Assembly (NCBI GenBank): GCA_900540305.1 | Contig: UQFL01000001.1 | Span: forward strand, 1-64,000 | DNA from: an uncultured Oscillospiraceae bacterium | Lineage (GTDB): Bacteria > Bacillota > Clostridia > Oscillospirales > Acutalibacteraceae | Length of the DNA: 64,000 bases | Direction: 5' to 3' | Shown here: in pieces, positions 1 through 9,182 of the stretch | How the letters are laid out: every line of letters starts with the position of its first letter | Numbering within the stretch: position 1 is the first letter of the stretch | Notes under the pieces: model-generated | What the model was told of the DNA's origin: nothing | Database searches by the model: none | Seen by the model: only the letters and a program-made list of their open reading frames with translations | Translations under genes and position numbers: made by a program

Positions 1-49
1 ACGAGATCAGCCTCGGTCTCGTGGGCTCGGAGATGTGTATAAGAGACAG
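1..49 (+). other. Illumina Nextera i7 adapter (contamination)
   Basis: Bases 31-49 are AGATGTGTATAAGAGACAG, the Tn5 mosaic end used in Nextera libraries. Bases 16-30 complete the read-2 transposase adapter, bases 8-15 (CAGCCTCG) match my recollection of an 8-base i7 index, and bases 1-7 (ACGAGAT) match the end of the P7 primer. This is library sequence; genomic sequence begins at about base 50. The window therefore starts at a contig end. Confidence 0.97.
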
Positions 50-85
50 GTTATTTATTTATTTTCCTTATAAGGAGTACAGCTT

Positions 86-1348
86 ATGAAAATTGCACTT
101 GAGTACAGCAAAGATTTTGATGTTAAACGCCAGACTGAATATGCAGTTAAGGGCATAACGAAAATCTGCAACAAAATCGGCCCCAGAAAGCCGGGTTCTC
201 CAGAGGAACACCGTGCTCAGCAGTGGTTCCAAAAAGATATGAAAAACTACTGCCAGGAAACAAAGATTGAAGAGTTTACTCTTCATCGTCAGGGCTTTAT
301 GGGATTTATTCCGTTTACCGTTGCGTGCGGTGTAGCCAGCGTTTTTGTTAACTGGTTTGCAAGCCCGATAGCGGCTTTGATTCTCTGCATTCTCGCTTTT
401 GTTCCGCTCATTTTTGAGTTCCTTATGTATAAGCAGTTTGACGATTTTCTTTTCCCGAAGCAGACTTCACACAATATGGTTGCTGTAAGAAAGCCCAAGG
501 GAGAGGTTAAAAAGAGATTCATTATGGTCGGTCATTCCGATTCTCAGTTTGAGTGGACTATAAATTATCTCATTGGCGGACTTCAGGCAAAGCTTTTTGT
601 TGAAATCCCTGCAGTTGTAGGTCTTGTTATAGATCTTATATTTGCTCTTGTTTGCATTATAGCAGGCAAAGGCGTTGCCGCTATGGATATTGAAAGCGCA
701 AGATGGTTCTTCATTCTTTTCTTTGTTGTTTCCTGCGTTTTCGTTCCGTTTGAACTTGCATTCCTTTTCTTCCAAAGCTGGACTAAATCTGTTCCCGGTG
801 CGTCTGATAACCTTTCAGGCTGCTATGTAGGTATGGCTGCAATCAAAGCGCTTGACGAAGCAAAAGTTGAGTTTGAGAACACAGAGGTTGTTATGATTTG
901 CTCAGGCTCAGAAGAAGCAGGCCTCAGAGGTGCAAAGGCTTATGCAAAGGCACACGAGGAAGAACTCAAGGAAATTCCTACTTGTGTTGTTGCTATTGAT
1001 ACATTCCGTGACCTTGAAACAATGGCTGTTTATGACAGAGACCTTTCAGGCACACTCCAGCACCATAAGGGTGTAAAAGAACTTATTCACGATGCATGCG
1101 CTAACTGCGGTTTTGATGTTAAGTACGAATCAATTTACATAGGCGCTTCAGACGCTGCTGCATTCACACAGCGTGGTATTCCTGCAACAGGCTTTGCGGC
1201 TATGGACCCCGCTCCGCCGAGATATTATCACACCCGTCTTGATACTCCCGAAAATCTTCGTCCCGAAGCAATTGAGGCAGGTATCTCTATTATGATTGAG
1301 GCGGCTTGTATGTTTGATAAGAATGGCGCAGAGGGCGTTGCTGACTGA
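86..1348 (+). CDS. M28-family zinc metallopeptidase with internal membrane segments
   Basis: 420 residues. The M28 aminopeptidase metal ligands can be placed in order: H150 (GHSDS), D241 (GASDN), E276/E277 (GSEEAG), D305 (AIDTF) and H382 (YYHTR). Hydrophobic segments lie at about 73-110 (two helices) and 172-193 and 207-230. The second pair sits inside the peptidase domain, between the first and second metal ligands. AAGGAG at 72-77 precedes the ATG. It probably cleaves peptides at the membrane; substrate and sidedness are not visible. A terminator follows the gene, so it appears monocistronic, although its upstream region is cut by the contig end. Confidence 0.85.
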   Translation: MKIALEYSKDFDVKRQTEYAVKGITKICNKIGPRKPGSPEEHRAQQWFQKDMKNYCQETKIEEFTLHRQGFMGFIPFTVACGVASVFVNWFASPIAALILCILAFVPLIFEFLMYKQFDDFLFPKQTSHNMVAVRKPKGEVKKRFIMVGHSDSQFEWTINYLIGGLQAKLFVEIPAVVGLVIDLIFALVCIIAGKGVAAMDIESARWFFILFFVVSCVFVPFELAFLFFQSWTKSVPGASDNLSGCYVGMAAIKALDEAKVEFENTEVVMICSGSEEAGLRGAKAYAKAHEEELKEIPTCVVAIDTFRDLETMAVYDRDLSGTLQHHKGVKELIHDACANCGFDVKYESIYIGASDAAAFTQRGIPATGFAAMDPAPPRYYHTRLDTPENLRPEAIEAGISIMIEAACMFDKNGAEGVAD

Positions 1349-1370
1349 TAATAAAAATAATTATAAAATT

Positions 1371-1410
1371 AAGGCTGATTGGAAATTTCCTTTCAGCCTT
1401 TTTATATTTT
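1371..1410 (+). terminator. Rho-independent terminator after the M28 peptidase
   Basis: The stem AAGGCTGA (1371-1378) pairs with TCAGCCTT (1393-1400), with a GGAAATTTCC palindrome in the loop, followed by TTTATATTTTT. Confidence 0.8.
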
Positions 1411-1412
1411 TG

Positions 1413-1441
1413 TTGGAGGTATGAGCGTTTTGTGATATAAT
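1413..1441 (+). promoter_or_regulatory. Candidate promoter of polA
   Basis: TTGGAG at 1413-1418, a 17-bp spacer, then TATAAT at 1436-1441 with an extended TGA just upstream. The polA start codon lies 29 bases downstream. Confidence 0.6.
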
Positions 1442-1469
1442 AATATCAAATTTGCTGTGAGGTAGAGAT

Positions 1470-4064
1470 ATGAAACTTCTTGTTCTTGACGGAAACAGTA
1501 TAGTCAACCGTGCATTTTACGGAATAAAGCTTTTATCAACAAAAAGCGGAATTTATACGAATGCTATTTACGGCTTTTTTAATATTTATTTGAAACTCAG
1601 AGAAATTGCACAGCCCGACGCTGTTGCGGTTGCTTTTGATTTGCACGCGCCCACTTTCAGACATAAAATGTATGACGCTTATAAAGCAGGCAGACACGCT
1701 ATGCCTGATGAACTTCGCTCTCAGATGCCGATTTTGAAAGACCTTTTAAAATCTATCGGCATTAAAATACTTGAATGCGAAGGCTGGGAGGCGGACGATA
1801 TTCTCGGCACTCTTGCTAACGCCTGCCGTGAAAATTCAAACGAATGCTTTTTGGCAACGGGCGACCGTGATTCCCTTCAGCTTGCCCACGGCGGAGTAAA
1901 GGTTTTGCTTGCCCACACAAAGGCAGGTAAAGCCGTAACTGATATTTATGACGAAACCGTGATTATGGAGGAATACGGCATAACGCCTCAGGAACTCATT
2001 CAGGTAAAAGCGCTTCAGGGCGATTCAAGCGACAATATCCCAGGTGTTGCCGGCGTAGGCGCAAAAACAGCGCTCGACCTTATTCAGAGATTTCATAATA
2101 TTGATTATATTTATGAAAATCTTGACGATATTGATATAAAAAAAGGCGTTCGTGAAAAACTGCGCAATGATAAGGATAAAGCGTATCTTTCTCTTGAACT
2201 CGGAACAATCCGCACAGATGCACCCGTAAGCACGGAGATTTCTGATTACACCGTTCAGACTGCCGATGACAATGCGGCGCAGAAGCTTGCAAAATATGAG
2301 CTTTACAGTATTATAGATAAATTTGAGCTCAATAAATCAGGCGCAGTTATCGAGAAAAAAGAAACTGAAAAAAGAATTCTTACTAAAACTGTGTGCGAGG
2401 ATACGGAAAAACTGCTTGAAAAAATACTCGCCTGTGACAAGGTGTATTTTTATCCAGATGTTATTCAAAATGAAATTGCAGATTTTTATTTTGCTTTCGG
2501 AGACGAGGTGTTTGCAGTTTCGTCTTATGCACAGGGATGGGCTGAATTTGTAAAAGCCTTTTTTGAAAGTGATGTCGAAAAATATTCGTATAACACTAAA
2601 TTTCTTCACCGTCTTGCGGAAGAAATCAGCGTTGAATGTAAAAAAGTCTGCGGCGACCTTATGCTTTCTGCTTATCTTCTCCGCCCGTCAGACAGTAATT
2701 ATGATATAGACCACCTCTGCCTTGAATACTCCGTTCCCGTTCCCGAATATAAAAATGAACTCGGAAGCGATGAACCTTGCGTTATAAACGCCGCAGTACT
2801 TGAGGAACTTTTTGAGAGAACTAACGGACTTATCGAAGAGGCAAATCAAAGCTCTCTTTTAAAAGACATTGAATTGCCACTTGCAAGAGTGCTTGGCAAA
2901 ATGGAAATTGCGGGCTTTGATGTGGACAGAGAGGGCATTGAAAAATTCTCCTCAGGTCTTTCAAAAAAAATAAAGGAACTCACCGCCGCTATTTACGAAA
3001 AGGCAGGGCACGAGTTTAATATAAATTCACCCAAACAGCTTGGTGTTGTCCTTTTTGAAGAAATGGGCATACCCTGTAAAAAGAAAACTAAAAGCGGCTA
3101 TTCAACAAAAGCAGAAGTGCTTGAGGAACTTGCGGAAGAATACCCCGTAGTATCTCTCATTCTTGAATACAGAAGCCTTTCAAAATTAAAATCAACTTAT
3201 TGTGACGGACTTTTAAAAGTTATCGCTCAGGACGGGCGTATTCATACCTCGTTTAATCAGGTTGAAACAAGAACGGGCAGAATTTCATCCCTTGAGCCGA
3301 ATCTTCAAAATATCCCCATAAGAACGGAACTCGGCAAGGAAATGCGCCGCTTTTTCGTGGCAGGTGAAAATAAAGTGCTTATTGACGCCGATTATAGTCA
3401 GATTGAATTGCGTGTTCTTGCCGCTCTGTCGGGTGATGAAAATATGATAAACGCTTTCAACAGCGGCGAAGATATCCACCGCACCACAGCGGCGCAGGTT
3501 TTCAATCTTCCGCCCGATATGGTAACGCCCCTCATGCGTTCAAGGGCAAAGGCAGTTAATTTCGGTATTGTTTACGGAATCGGCGCTTTCAGCCTTGCTA
3601 AGGATATTGATGTTTCCGTTAAAGAGGCTAAAGAATATATAGACGGCTATCTTCACCATTTCAGCGGTGTTGCTGATTATATGAATAAAATGATTGAAAC
3701 AGCAAAGGATACAGGCTATTCCGAAACGCTGTTTCACAGAAGAAGATACCTACCTGAACTTGCTTCGTCAAATCATATGCTGCGTGCTTTCGGTGAAAGA
3801 GTGGCAAGAAATATGCCTATCCAGGGCACGGCGGCGGATATAATCAAAATCGCTATGATTAAGGTTGATGACAGGCTTAAAGCAGAAAATATGAAATCAA
3901 AACTCATTTTGCAGGTGCACGATGAACTTATCGTTGAATCACCGCAGGAAGAGGCAGACAAAGCGCTTGCCATTGTAACCGAGGAAATGGAAAACGCCTG
4001 CAAGCTTTCAGTTAAGTTTGTTGCAGACGGAAAAATCGGCAAAACATGGTATGACGCACATTGA
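1470..4064 (+). CDS. polA: DNA polymerase I, family A
   Basis: 864 residues with the full three-part layout. The N-terminal 5'-3' exonuclease/flap domain shows LVLDGNS, EADDILG, GDRDSLQL and GDSSDNIPGVAGVG. The C-terminal polymerase shows motif A (DADYSQIELR), motif B (RAKAVNFGIVYG) and motif C (QVHDELIVE). The middle domain (about 300-460) lacks the acidic DxE and later Asp residues of a working proofreading site, as in Taq and Bacillus PolA, so 3'-5' exonuclease activity is probably absent. It fills gaps after excision repair and removes Okazaki primers. rimI follows after 26 bases. Confidence 0.97.
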   Translation: MKLLVLDGNSIVNRAFYGIKLLSTKSGIYTNAIYGFFNIYLKLREIAQPDAVAVAFDLHAPTFRHKMYDAYKAGRHAMPDELRSQMPILKDLLKSIGIKILECEGWEADDILGTLANACRENSNECFLATGDRDSLQLAHGGVKVLLAHTKAGKAVTDIYDETVIMEEYGITPQELIQVKALQGDSSDNIPGVAGVGAKTALDLIQRFHNIDYIYENLDDIDIKKGVREKLRNDKDKAYLSLELGTIRTDAPVSTEISDYTVQTADDNAAQKLAKYELYSIIDKFELNKSGAVIEKKETEKRILTKTVCEDTEKLLEKILACDKVYFYPDVIQNEIADFYFAFGDEVFAVSSYAQGWAEFVKAFFESDVEKYSYNTKFLHRLAEEISVECKKVCGDLMLSAYLLRPSDSNYDIDHLCLEYSVPVPEYKNELGSDEPCVINAAVLEELFERTNGLIEEANQSSLLKDIELPLARVLGKMEIAGFDVDREGIEKFSSGLSKKIKELTAAIYEKAGHEFNINSPKQLGVVLFEEMGIPCKKKTKSGYSTKAEVLEELAEEYPVVSLILEYRSLSKLKSTYCDGLLKVIAQDGRIHTSFNQVETRTGRISSLEPNLQNIPIRTELGKEMRRFFVAGENKVLIDADYSQIELRVLAALSGDENMINAFNSGEDIHRTTAAQVFNLPPDMVTPLMRSRAKAVNFGIVYGIGAFSLAKDIDVSVKEAKEYIDGYLHHFSGVADYMNKMIETAKDTGYSETLFHRRRYLPELASSNHMLRAFGERVARNMPIQGTAADIIKIAMIKVDDRLKAENMKSKLILQVHDELIVESPQEEADKALAIVTEEMENACKLSVKFVADGKIGKTWYDAH

Positions 4065-4090
4065 TTTTAAATAAATATACGGAATGAAAA

Positions 4091-4531
4091 ATGGAAATTA
4101 AAGAGCTTTCAAAAGAATATATCAAAGATGTTGCCGAAATTGAAAAGGCGTGCTTTTCACGCCCGTGGAATGAAATTTCAATAGAGGCTGAACTTCAAAA
4201 CGAGTTTTCAAAATTTTATGTAGCCGTTGAAAACGGCAGGGGCGTAGGTTATGTAGGGCTTTATGCCTTAACGGGCGAGGCTGATATTGTCCGTGTTGCC
4301 GTTCTGCCCGAATACAGGCAAAAGGGAATTGCCCGTGCAGTGCTTTCAAAAAGTCTTGAAAGCGTGGAGGGCGATGTGTTCCTCGATGTTCGTGAAAGCA
4401 ATACGGCGGCTATAAATCTTTATAAATCCCTCGGCTTTTACGATACGGGAGTAAGAAAAGATTATTATTCCAACCCCACGGAAAACGCCGTTTTAATGAA
4501 AAGGGATTGTTTAAAAGAGGTTAAAGAATGA
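4091..4531 (+). CDS. rimI: Ribosomal protein S18-alanine N-acetyltransferase (GNAT)
   Basis: 146 residues, single GNAT domain. The acetyl-CoA loop is visible as VLPEYRQKGIARAVL (about 77-91), and the C-terminal NTAAINLYKSLGF with a YYSNPTENAVLM tail is typical of RimI. Its last codon overlaps the start of tsaD (ATGA at 4528-4531), the common rimI-tsaD pairing in Firmicutes. It is expected to acetylate the N-terminus of S18. tsaB and tsaE, often in the same operon, are not next to it here. Confidence 0.9.
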   Translation: MEIKELSKEYIKDVAEIEKACFSRPWNEISIEAELQNEFSKFYVAVENGRGVGYVGLYALTGEADIVRVAVLPEYRQKGIARAVLSKSLESVEGDVFLDVRESNTAAINLYKSLGFYDTGVRKDYYSNPTENAVLMKRDCLKEVKE

Positions 4532-5541
4532 AAATATTAGGAATTGAGTCAAGCTGTGACGAAACTGCGGCGGCAGTTGTTGAGGACGGCAGAAAAGTCC
4601 TCTCAAATGTAATCGCCACATCGCTTGATGAGCATAAATTATACGGCGGCGTTGTACCTGAAATTGCGTCACGCCGTCACGCAGAGTCAATCAGCGGCGT
4701 TGTTGCTGAGGCGCTTGCTCAGGCAAATTGTAAAATTGAAGATATTGAAGCCGTGGCTGTAACTTTTGCGCCCGGTCTTATCGGCGCACTTCTTGTGGGT
4801 GTGAATTTCGCAAAAGGTCTTGCCGTTTCGGCAAACAAACCTCTTGTTCCTGTTCATCACCTGCGCTCGCACATTGCTTCAAATTATCTTACTTCGGATA
4901 TTGAACCGCCTTTTCTCTGCCTTGTTGTCAGCGGCGGACATTCACATATCGTTGCTGTAAACAGCTATACGGATTATAAAATCATAGGTAAAACAAGGGA
5001 CGATGCGGCAGGCGAGGCGCTTGATAAAGCGGGCAGAACAATGGGACTGCCTTATCCCGGAGGTATCAGTATAGACAAAATAAGCGGAAGCGGAAATCCC
5101 GATGCATTTCCTTTTCCTCATCCAAAGGTTGACGGAGCGCCCTATGATTTTTCGTTCAGCGGTCTTAAAACTTCTGTTATAAATACAGTACATAATGCTC
5201 AGCAAAAGGGAATAGAAATAAACACGGCGGATTTGGCGGCGTCTTTTCAAAAAAATGTAGTTTTTTGTCTTGTTTCAAATCTTGAGAAAGCTGCGCTCGA
5301 TTTCGGTTATAATAAAATAGTGCTTGCAGGCGGTGTTTCTGCAAATTCGCTTTTAAGGTCTGAAACTGAAAAAATGTGTAAAAAGCACGGCTTCAGCCTT
5401 CAGCTTCCCGAGCTTAAATACTGCGGCGACAACGGCGCAATGGTAGCCGCCCAGGGATATTATGAGTACCTTGCAGGCGTCCGTGCAGACTCTTCGCTCA
5501 ACGCTTATGCAAATATGCCAATTGATATTGTGAACTTTTAG
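4528..5541 (+). CDS. tsaD: tRNA N6-threonylcarbamoyladenosine transferase TsaD
   Basis: 337 residues, full length. It has the ASKHA/Kae1 signatures GIESSCDETAAAVV at the N-terminus, HHLRSHIAS (metal-binding His pair, about 111-119), LVVSGGHSHI and DDAAGEALDKAGRTMGLPYPGG. With TsaB/E/C it makes t6A at position 37 of ANN-decoding tRNAs. It is translationally coupled to rimI by a 4-base overlap. Confidence 0.97.
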   Translation: MKILGIESSCDETAAAVVEDGRKVLSNVIATSLDEHKLYGGVVPEIASRRHAESISGVVAEALAQANCKIEDIEAVAVTFAPGLIGALLVGVNFAKGLAVSANKPLVPVHHLRSHIASNYLTSDIEPPFLCLVVSGGHSHIVAVNSYTDYKIIGKTRDDAAGEALDKAGRTMGLPYPGGISIDKISGSGNPDAFPFPHPKVDGAPYDFSFSGLKTSVINTVHNAQQKGIEINTADLAASFQKNVVFCLVSNLEKAALDFGYNKIVLAGGVSANSLLRSETEKMCKKHGFSLQLPELKYCGDNGAMVAAQGYYEYLAGVRADSSLNAYANMPIDIVNF

Positions 5542-5562
5542 TTAAATTGGACAGTATCACTA

Positions 5563-5590
5563 TTGAATTTCGGGAAATAGTTGGTATAAT
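5563..5590 (+). promoter_or_regulatory. Candidate promoter of pckG
   Basis: TTGAAT at 5563-5568, a 16-bp spacer, TATAAT at 5585-5590. A leader of roughly 65 bases follows before AAGGAG (5649-5654) and the ATG. Confidence 0.6.
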
Positions 5591-5661
5591 AATATTGACA
5601 AAAATGGAACACTCTGTTTTTGCTCTTAAAATTTGTAAATCTATTTTAAAGGAGAATAAAT

Positions 5662-7440
5662 ATGGAAACTAATCTTACCAAAAATCCGTCTCTCCTTGCT
5701 TGGCTTGATGAGAAAGTAGAACTTCTCAAGCCTTCAAAGATTGTTTGGATTGACGGCTCCGACGAACAGATCGAAGCTCTCAGAGCAGAGGCTGTATCAA
5801 CAGGCGAACTTATTAAGCTTAATGAAGAGCTTCTTCCCGACTGCTATCTTCACAGAACGGCAGTTAACGACGTTGCTCGTGTTGAAGACAGAACTCTTAT
5901 CTGCTCAAGAGATGAGAAAGATGCAGGCCCCACAAACCATTGGATGGATCCTGAAAAAGCATACAAAATGCTTTATGACATTGCTAAAGGCTCTTACGAG
6001 GGCAGAACAATGTATATCATTCCTTATTCAATGGGCCCCGTTGGTTCTCCGTTCTCAAAAATCGGTATTGAAATCACAGACTCTATCTATGTAGTTCTTA
6101 ATATGTGCATCATGACAAGAGTTGGCAAGAAAGTACTTGATGTACTCGGCGACTCAAATGACTGGGTACGCGGTATGCACTGCAAATGCGACATTGATGC
6201 AGAAAACAGATGGATCTGCCAGTTCCCCGAGGACAACACAATTATTTCTGTTAACTCAGGTTACGGCGGAAACGTACTTCTTGGTAAAAAGTGCTTTGCT
6301 CTTCGTATTGCTTCTTATCTTGGTAAAAACGAGATGTGGCAGGCAGAGCATATGCTTATCCTTGGCCTTGAAAAGCCCAACGGTGAGGTTAAGTATATCT
6401 GCGCAGCATTCCCGAGCGCATGCGGTAAAACAAACCTTGCAATGCTTATTCCTCCGGAAGGCTATAAGAAGAAGGGTTACAAAGTTTGGTGCGTAGGCGA
6501 CGATATCGCTTGGATCAGAAAGGGCGAGGATGGCAGACTTTATGCTATCAACCCTGAAAACGGTTTCTTCGGCGTTGCTCCCGGCACAAACGACAAGTCA
6601 AACCCGAATGCTCTTGCAGCTACAAAGAAGGGCACTATCTTCACAAATGTTTGCCACAACCTTGACAACAACACAGTTTGGTGGGAAGGTCTTGATGACG
6701 ATGCTCCTACAAACGCTGTTGACTGGAAGGGCAATCCGTGGAACGGCAAAGAGGCTACTGAAAAGGGTGCTCATCCGAACTCAAGATTTACTGCTCCCGC
6801 AGTTAACTGCCCCTGCATTTCTTCTGAATTTGAAAATCCGCAGGGTGTTCCGATTTCTGCTTTCGTATTCGGCGGCAGACGTGCTAAGCTCACTCCTCTC
6901 GTATATCAGTCAAAGAGCTGGAATCACGGTGTATTCGTTGGTTCAATCATGGGCTCTGAAACAACTGCTGCTGCAACAGGCGCAGTAGGTGTTGTTCGTC
7001 GTGACCCCATGGCTATGCTTCCCTTCTGCGGCTACAACATGGGTGACTATTGGAAGCACTGGATCGAGATCGGTGAAACACTTGATCCCGATAAGGCTCC
7101 CAAGATCTTCAATGTTAACTGGTTCCGTAAGGATGACGAGGGTCACTTCCTCTGGCCCGGATTCGGCGATAACCTTCGTGTTCTCGACTGGATTATCGAC
7201 CGTTGCGAAGGCAAGGTTGACGCTGTTGAAACTGCTATCGGTTACCTTCCCAAGGCTGAGGACATCAACCTTGAAGGCCTTGATATGACAACTGAGGATC
7301 TTGAAAAGATTCTTGATGTTGACAAGGACGCTTGGAAAGAAGAACTCAAGGGCGTTGAAGAGCTTTATGCTAAATTCGGCGATACTCTTCCCGAAGAGCT
7401 TGAGGCTGAACTCAAAACAGTTAAGGAAAACCTTGACTAA
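5662..7440 (+). CDS. pckG: Phosphoenolpyruvate carboxykinase (GTP)
   Basis: 592 residues, the length of GTP-type PEPCK. Visible motifs are FPSACGKTNLAML (P-loop, about 250-262), the metal-binding GDDIAWI, and RRDPMAMLPFCGYNMGDYW. It interconverts oxaloacetate plus GTP with PEP, CO2 and GDP; in anaerobic gut bacteria it often runs in the carboxylating, succinate-forming direction. Codon use is strongly biased (AAC, AAG and CTT rich) compared with neighbouring genes, suggesting high expression. It has its own promoter and a strong terminator. Confidence 0.97.
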   Translation: METNLTKNPSLLAWLDEKVELLKPSKIVWIDGSDEQIEALRAEAVSTGELIKLNEELLPDCYLHRTAVNDVARVEDRTLICSRDEKDAGPTNHWMDPEKAYKMLYDIAKGSYEGRTMYIIPYSMGPVGSPFSKIGIEITDSIYVVLNMCIMTRVGKKVLDVLGDSNDWVRGMHCKCDIDAENRWICQFPEDNTIISVNSGYGGNVLLGKKCFALRIASYLGKNEMWQAEHMLILGLEKPNGEVKYICAAFPSACGKTNLAMLIPPEGYKKKGYKVWCVGDDIAWIRKGEDGRLYAINPENGFFGVAPGTNDKSNPNALAATKKGTIFTNVCHNLDNNTVWWEGLDDDAPTNAVDWKGNPWNGKEATEKGAHPNSRFTAPAVNCPCISSEFENPQGVPISAFVFGGRRAKLTPLVYQSKSWNHGVFVGSIMGSETTAAATGAVGVVRRDPMAMLPFCGYNMGDYWKHWIEIGETLDPDKAPKIFNVNWFRKDDEGHFLWPGFGDNLRVLDWIIDRCEGKVDAVETAIGYLPKAEDINLEGLDMTTEDLEKILDVDKDAWKEELKGVEELYAKFGDTLPEELEAELKTVKENLD

Positions 7441-7453
7441 TAATCTATAAATT

Positions 7454-7481
7454 AAACCGCGGCTTTTGCCGCGGTTTTTTT
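7454..7481 (+). terminator. Terminator after pckG
   Basis: A perfect 10-bp stem AAACCGCGGC (7454-7463) / GCCGCGGTTT (7468-7477) with a TTTT loop and a T-rich tail. Confidence 0.93.
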
Positions 7482-7505
7482 GTGCTCTGAATACCTATTG
7501 TTATA

Positions 7506-7554
7506 TTAAGATTTTGTAAGGTTTGTTGATAGGTAATTTTGTTTATGCTATTAT
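7506..7554 (+). promoter_or_regulatory. Promoter and likely operator of the two-component system
   Basis: TTGATA (7526-7531), a 17-bp spacer and TATTAT (7549-7554) with an extended TGC form a good promoter. Just upstream, TTAAGATTTTGTAAGG (7506-7521) nearly matches a motif before the ABC transporter at 9183-9199, so it is probably a binding site for the encoded response regulator. Confidence 0.65.
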
Positions 7555-7573
7555 AAAATCAGCGGGTGAGAAT

Positions 7574-8230
7574 ATGAATGAAAAAATATTGGTAGTTGAG
7601 GATGACGCTTTTCTCCGAGACGGTTTATGCGAAATGCTGAAAAAGCAGGACTATTCGGTAGAAAATGCAGACTGTGTTAAAACTGCTGAAAAAATTCTTC
7701 AAAAAAACAAATTCAGTCTAATAATTCTCGATGTTATGCTGCCTGACGGAAGCGGCTTTGATTTGTGCGCCCAAATACGCATTACTGACAGTAACACCCC
7801 TATTCTGTTTTTAACTGCGTGTGACGATGAAATACAGATTGTGCGCGGACTTGATGCAGGCGCAGACGATTATGTTACAAAGCCGTTTAAGTTGCTCGAA
7901 CTTCTCTCTCGTGTCCGCGCGCTTCTTCGCAGAAATAATAAAGCGGTGCTTAAAAGCAGTGATTTTGTTGTTGATACAGAGCGTATGACTGTTAAAATAA
8001 ACGGAAACACGGTTTATGTAACGCCCACGGAATTTCAGATTTTATCTTTGCTTATGAGAAACAGCGGAATAATCGTAACCCGTGGTACGCTCTTGCAAAA
8101 TATATGGGATGACAATAACAATTTTATAGACGATAATACTCTTTCCGTTCACATATCAAGACTGAGGGAAAAAATAGGCGCAAAGCATATTTCAACTATT
8201 CGCTCTGTCGGATATAGATGGGAGGAGTAA
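7574..8230 (+). CDS. OmpR-family response regulator
   Basis: 218 residues from ATG 7574, chosen because GGTGAG lies just upstream and the earlier in-frame TTG (7523) lies inside the promoter. Receiver domain: D10/D11, phospho-acceptor D53 (ILDVMLPDG), and K in DYVTKPF near 103. The C-terminal winged helix ends in SVHISRLREKIG...IRSVGYRWE. The kinase gene starts one base after the stop. By context it controls the downstream ABC transporter. Confidence 0.93.
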   Translation: MNEKILVVEDDAFLRDGLCEMLKKQDYSVENADCVKTAEKILQKNKFSLIILDVMLPDGSGFDLCAQIRITDSNTPILFLTACDDEIQIVRGLDAGADDYVTKPFKLLELLSRVRALLRRNNKAVLKSSDFVVDTERMTVKINGNTVYVTPTEFQILSLLMRNSGIIVTRGTLLQNIWDDNNNFIDDNTLSVHISRLREKIGAKHISTIRSVGYRWEE

Positions 8231-8231
8231 T

Positions 8232-9137
8232 ATGAGCTTGGCGGAGATAATTTTAATCGCTGTTTCAGCGGTTTTGGTTATTGTTTGCGGTGTTCTTTTC
8301 TTTTTTAGATATAGAGATAAAAAAAGAATTTCAAATCTTTGCAACGCCATAAACGAATATATCAACAACGGCAGAAAAACTGATTTCAGCGTTAGTGACG
8401 ATGAGTTTGCAAGACTTCAAAACGGTATAAGCGATTTGCAAAATATGATAGACCTTGAAAGAAATAATACCGTTGCCGAAACTAAAAAGAATACGGAATT
8501 TATTTCGGATGTTTCTCACCAACTCAAAACGCCGCTTGCGGCGCTTCGCCTTTACTGCGAAATGGACAATGAAGAAAATTCAAACGGGCACACTCAAAAA
8601 GAACTTCAGCTGATTGAGAAGATGGAAAATCTTGTTCAAAATCTTTTACGGCTTGAAAAAATCAAGAGCGACGCCTATGTTATGAATTTTGATAAAATAC
8701 AAATAAGGCAGACTGCGGATGAACTGATTTATGATTTTAAAAGTCTTTTTCCCGAAAAAAGATATTCCGTAACAGGCGAAAGCGTTATTCGTTGTGACAG
8801 GGAATGGATAAGCGAAGCGATAAGCAATGTTATAAAGAACGCAAGCGAGCATACTGAAAAGGACGGAACGGTTGAAATCAGTATTTCACACGGCAAAAAA
8901 TCAACTGTTATAGAAATTCAGGATAACGGGGGAGGCGTGGAAGAAACAGAACTTTCAACGCTGTTTACCCGTTTCGGAAAAACGAAAAACTCCTTGCCGT
9001 CAAGCGCAGGAGTAGGACTTGCTATAACAAAGGCAATCGTTGAAAAACACCACGGAATCATCAGCGCTGAAAATAAAAATAACGGCTTGTGTGTTACGAT
9101 ATGTATACCTCATTTGGACGGATATATAACTATTTAA
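8232..9137 (+). CDS. Sensor histidine kinase with minimal input region
   Basis: 301 residues. There is one clear N-terminal membrane helix (about 3-26) and no large extracellular domain. The H-box is SDVSHQLKTPLAALR with H96. ATPase motifs are NVIKNASEHTEKDG (N box), IQDNGGGV (G1) and GVGLAITKAIVEKHHG (G2). Small-sensor kinases beside FtsX-type ABC transporters often sense through the transporter, as in Bce-type peptide detoxification modules; that role is inferred here from context. Confidence 0.92.
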   Translation: MSLAEIILIAVSAVLVIVCGVLFFFRYRDKKRISNLCNAINEYINNGRKTDFSVSDDEFARLQNGISDLQNMIDLERNNTVAETKKNTEFISDVSHQLKTPLAALRLYCEMDNEENSNGHTQKELQLIEKMENLVQNLLRLEKIKSDAYVMNFDKIQIRQTADELIYDFKSLFPEKRYSVTGESVIRCDREWISEAISNVIKNASEHTEKDGTVEISISHGKKSTVIEIQDNGGGVEETELSTLFTRFGKTKNSLPSSAGVGLAITKAIVEKHHGIISAENKNNGLCVTICIPHLDGYITI

Positions 9138-9182
9138 GGCGGGAGCAGCAATGCTGTTCCCGCTTTCAATTCTTACGGAATT

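Noticed and set aside
5741..7288. Four long open frames inside pckG on other frames of the same strand
   Set aside because: They are by-products of the strong codon bias of pckG; no RBS and no recognisable protein.
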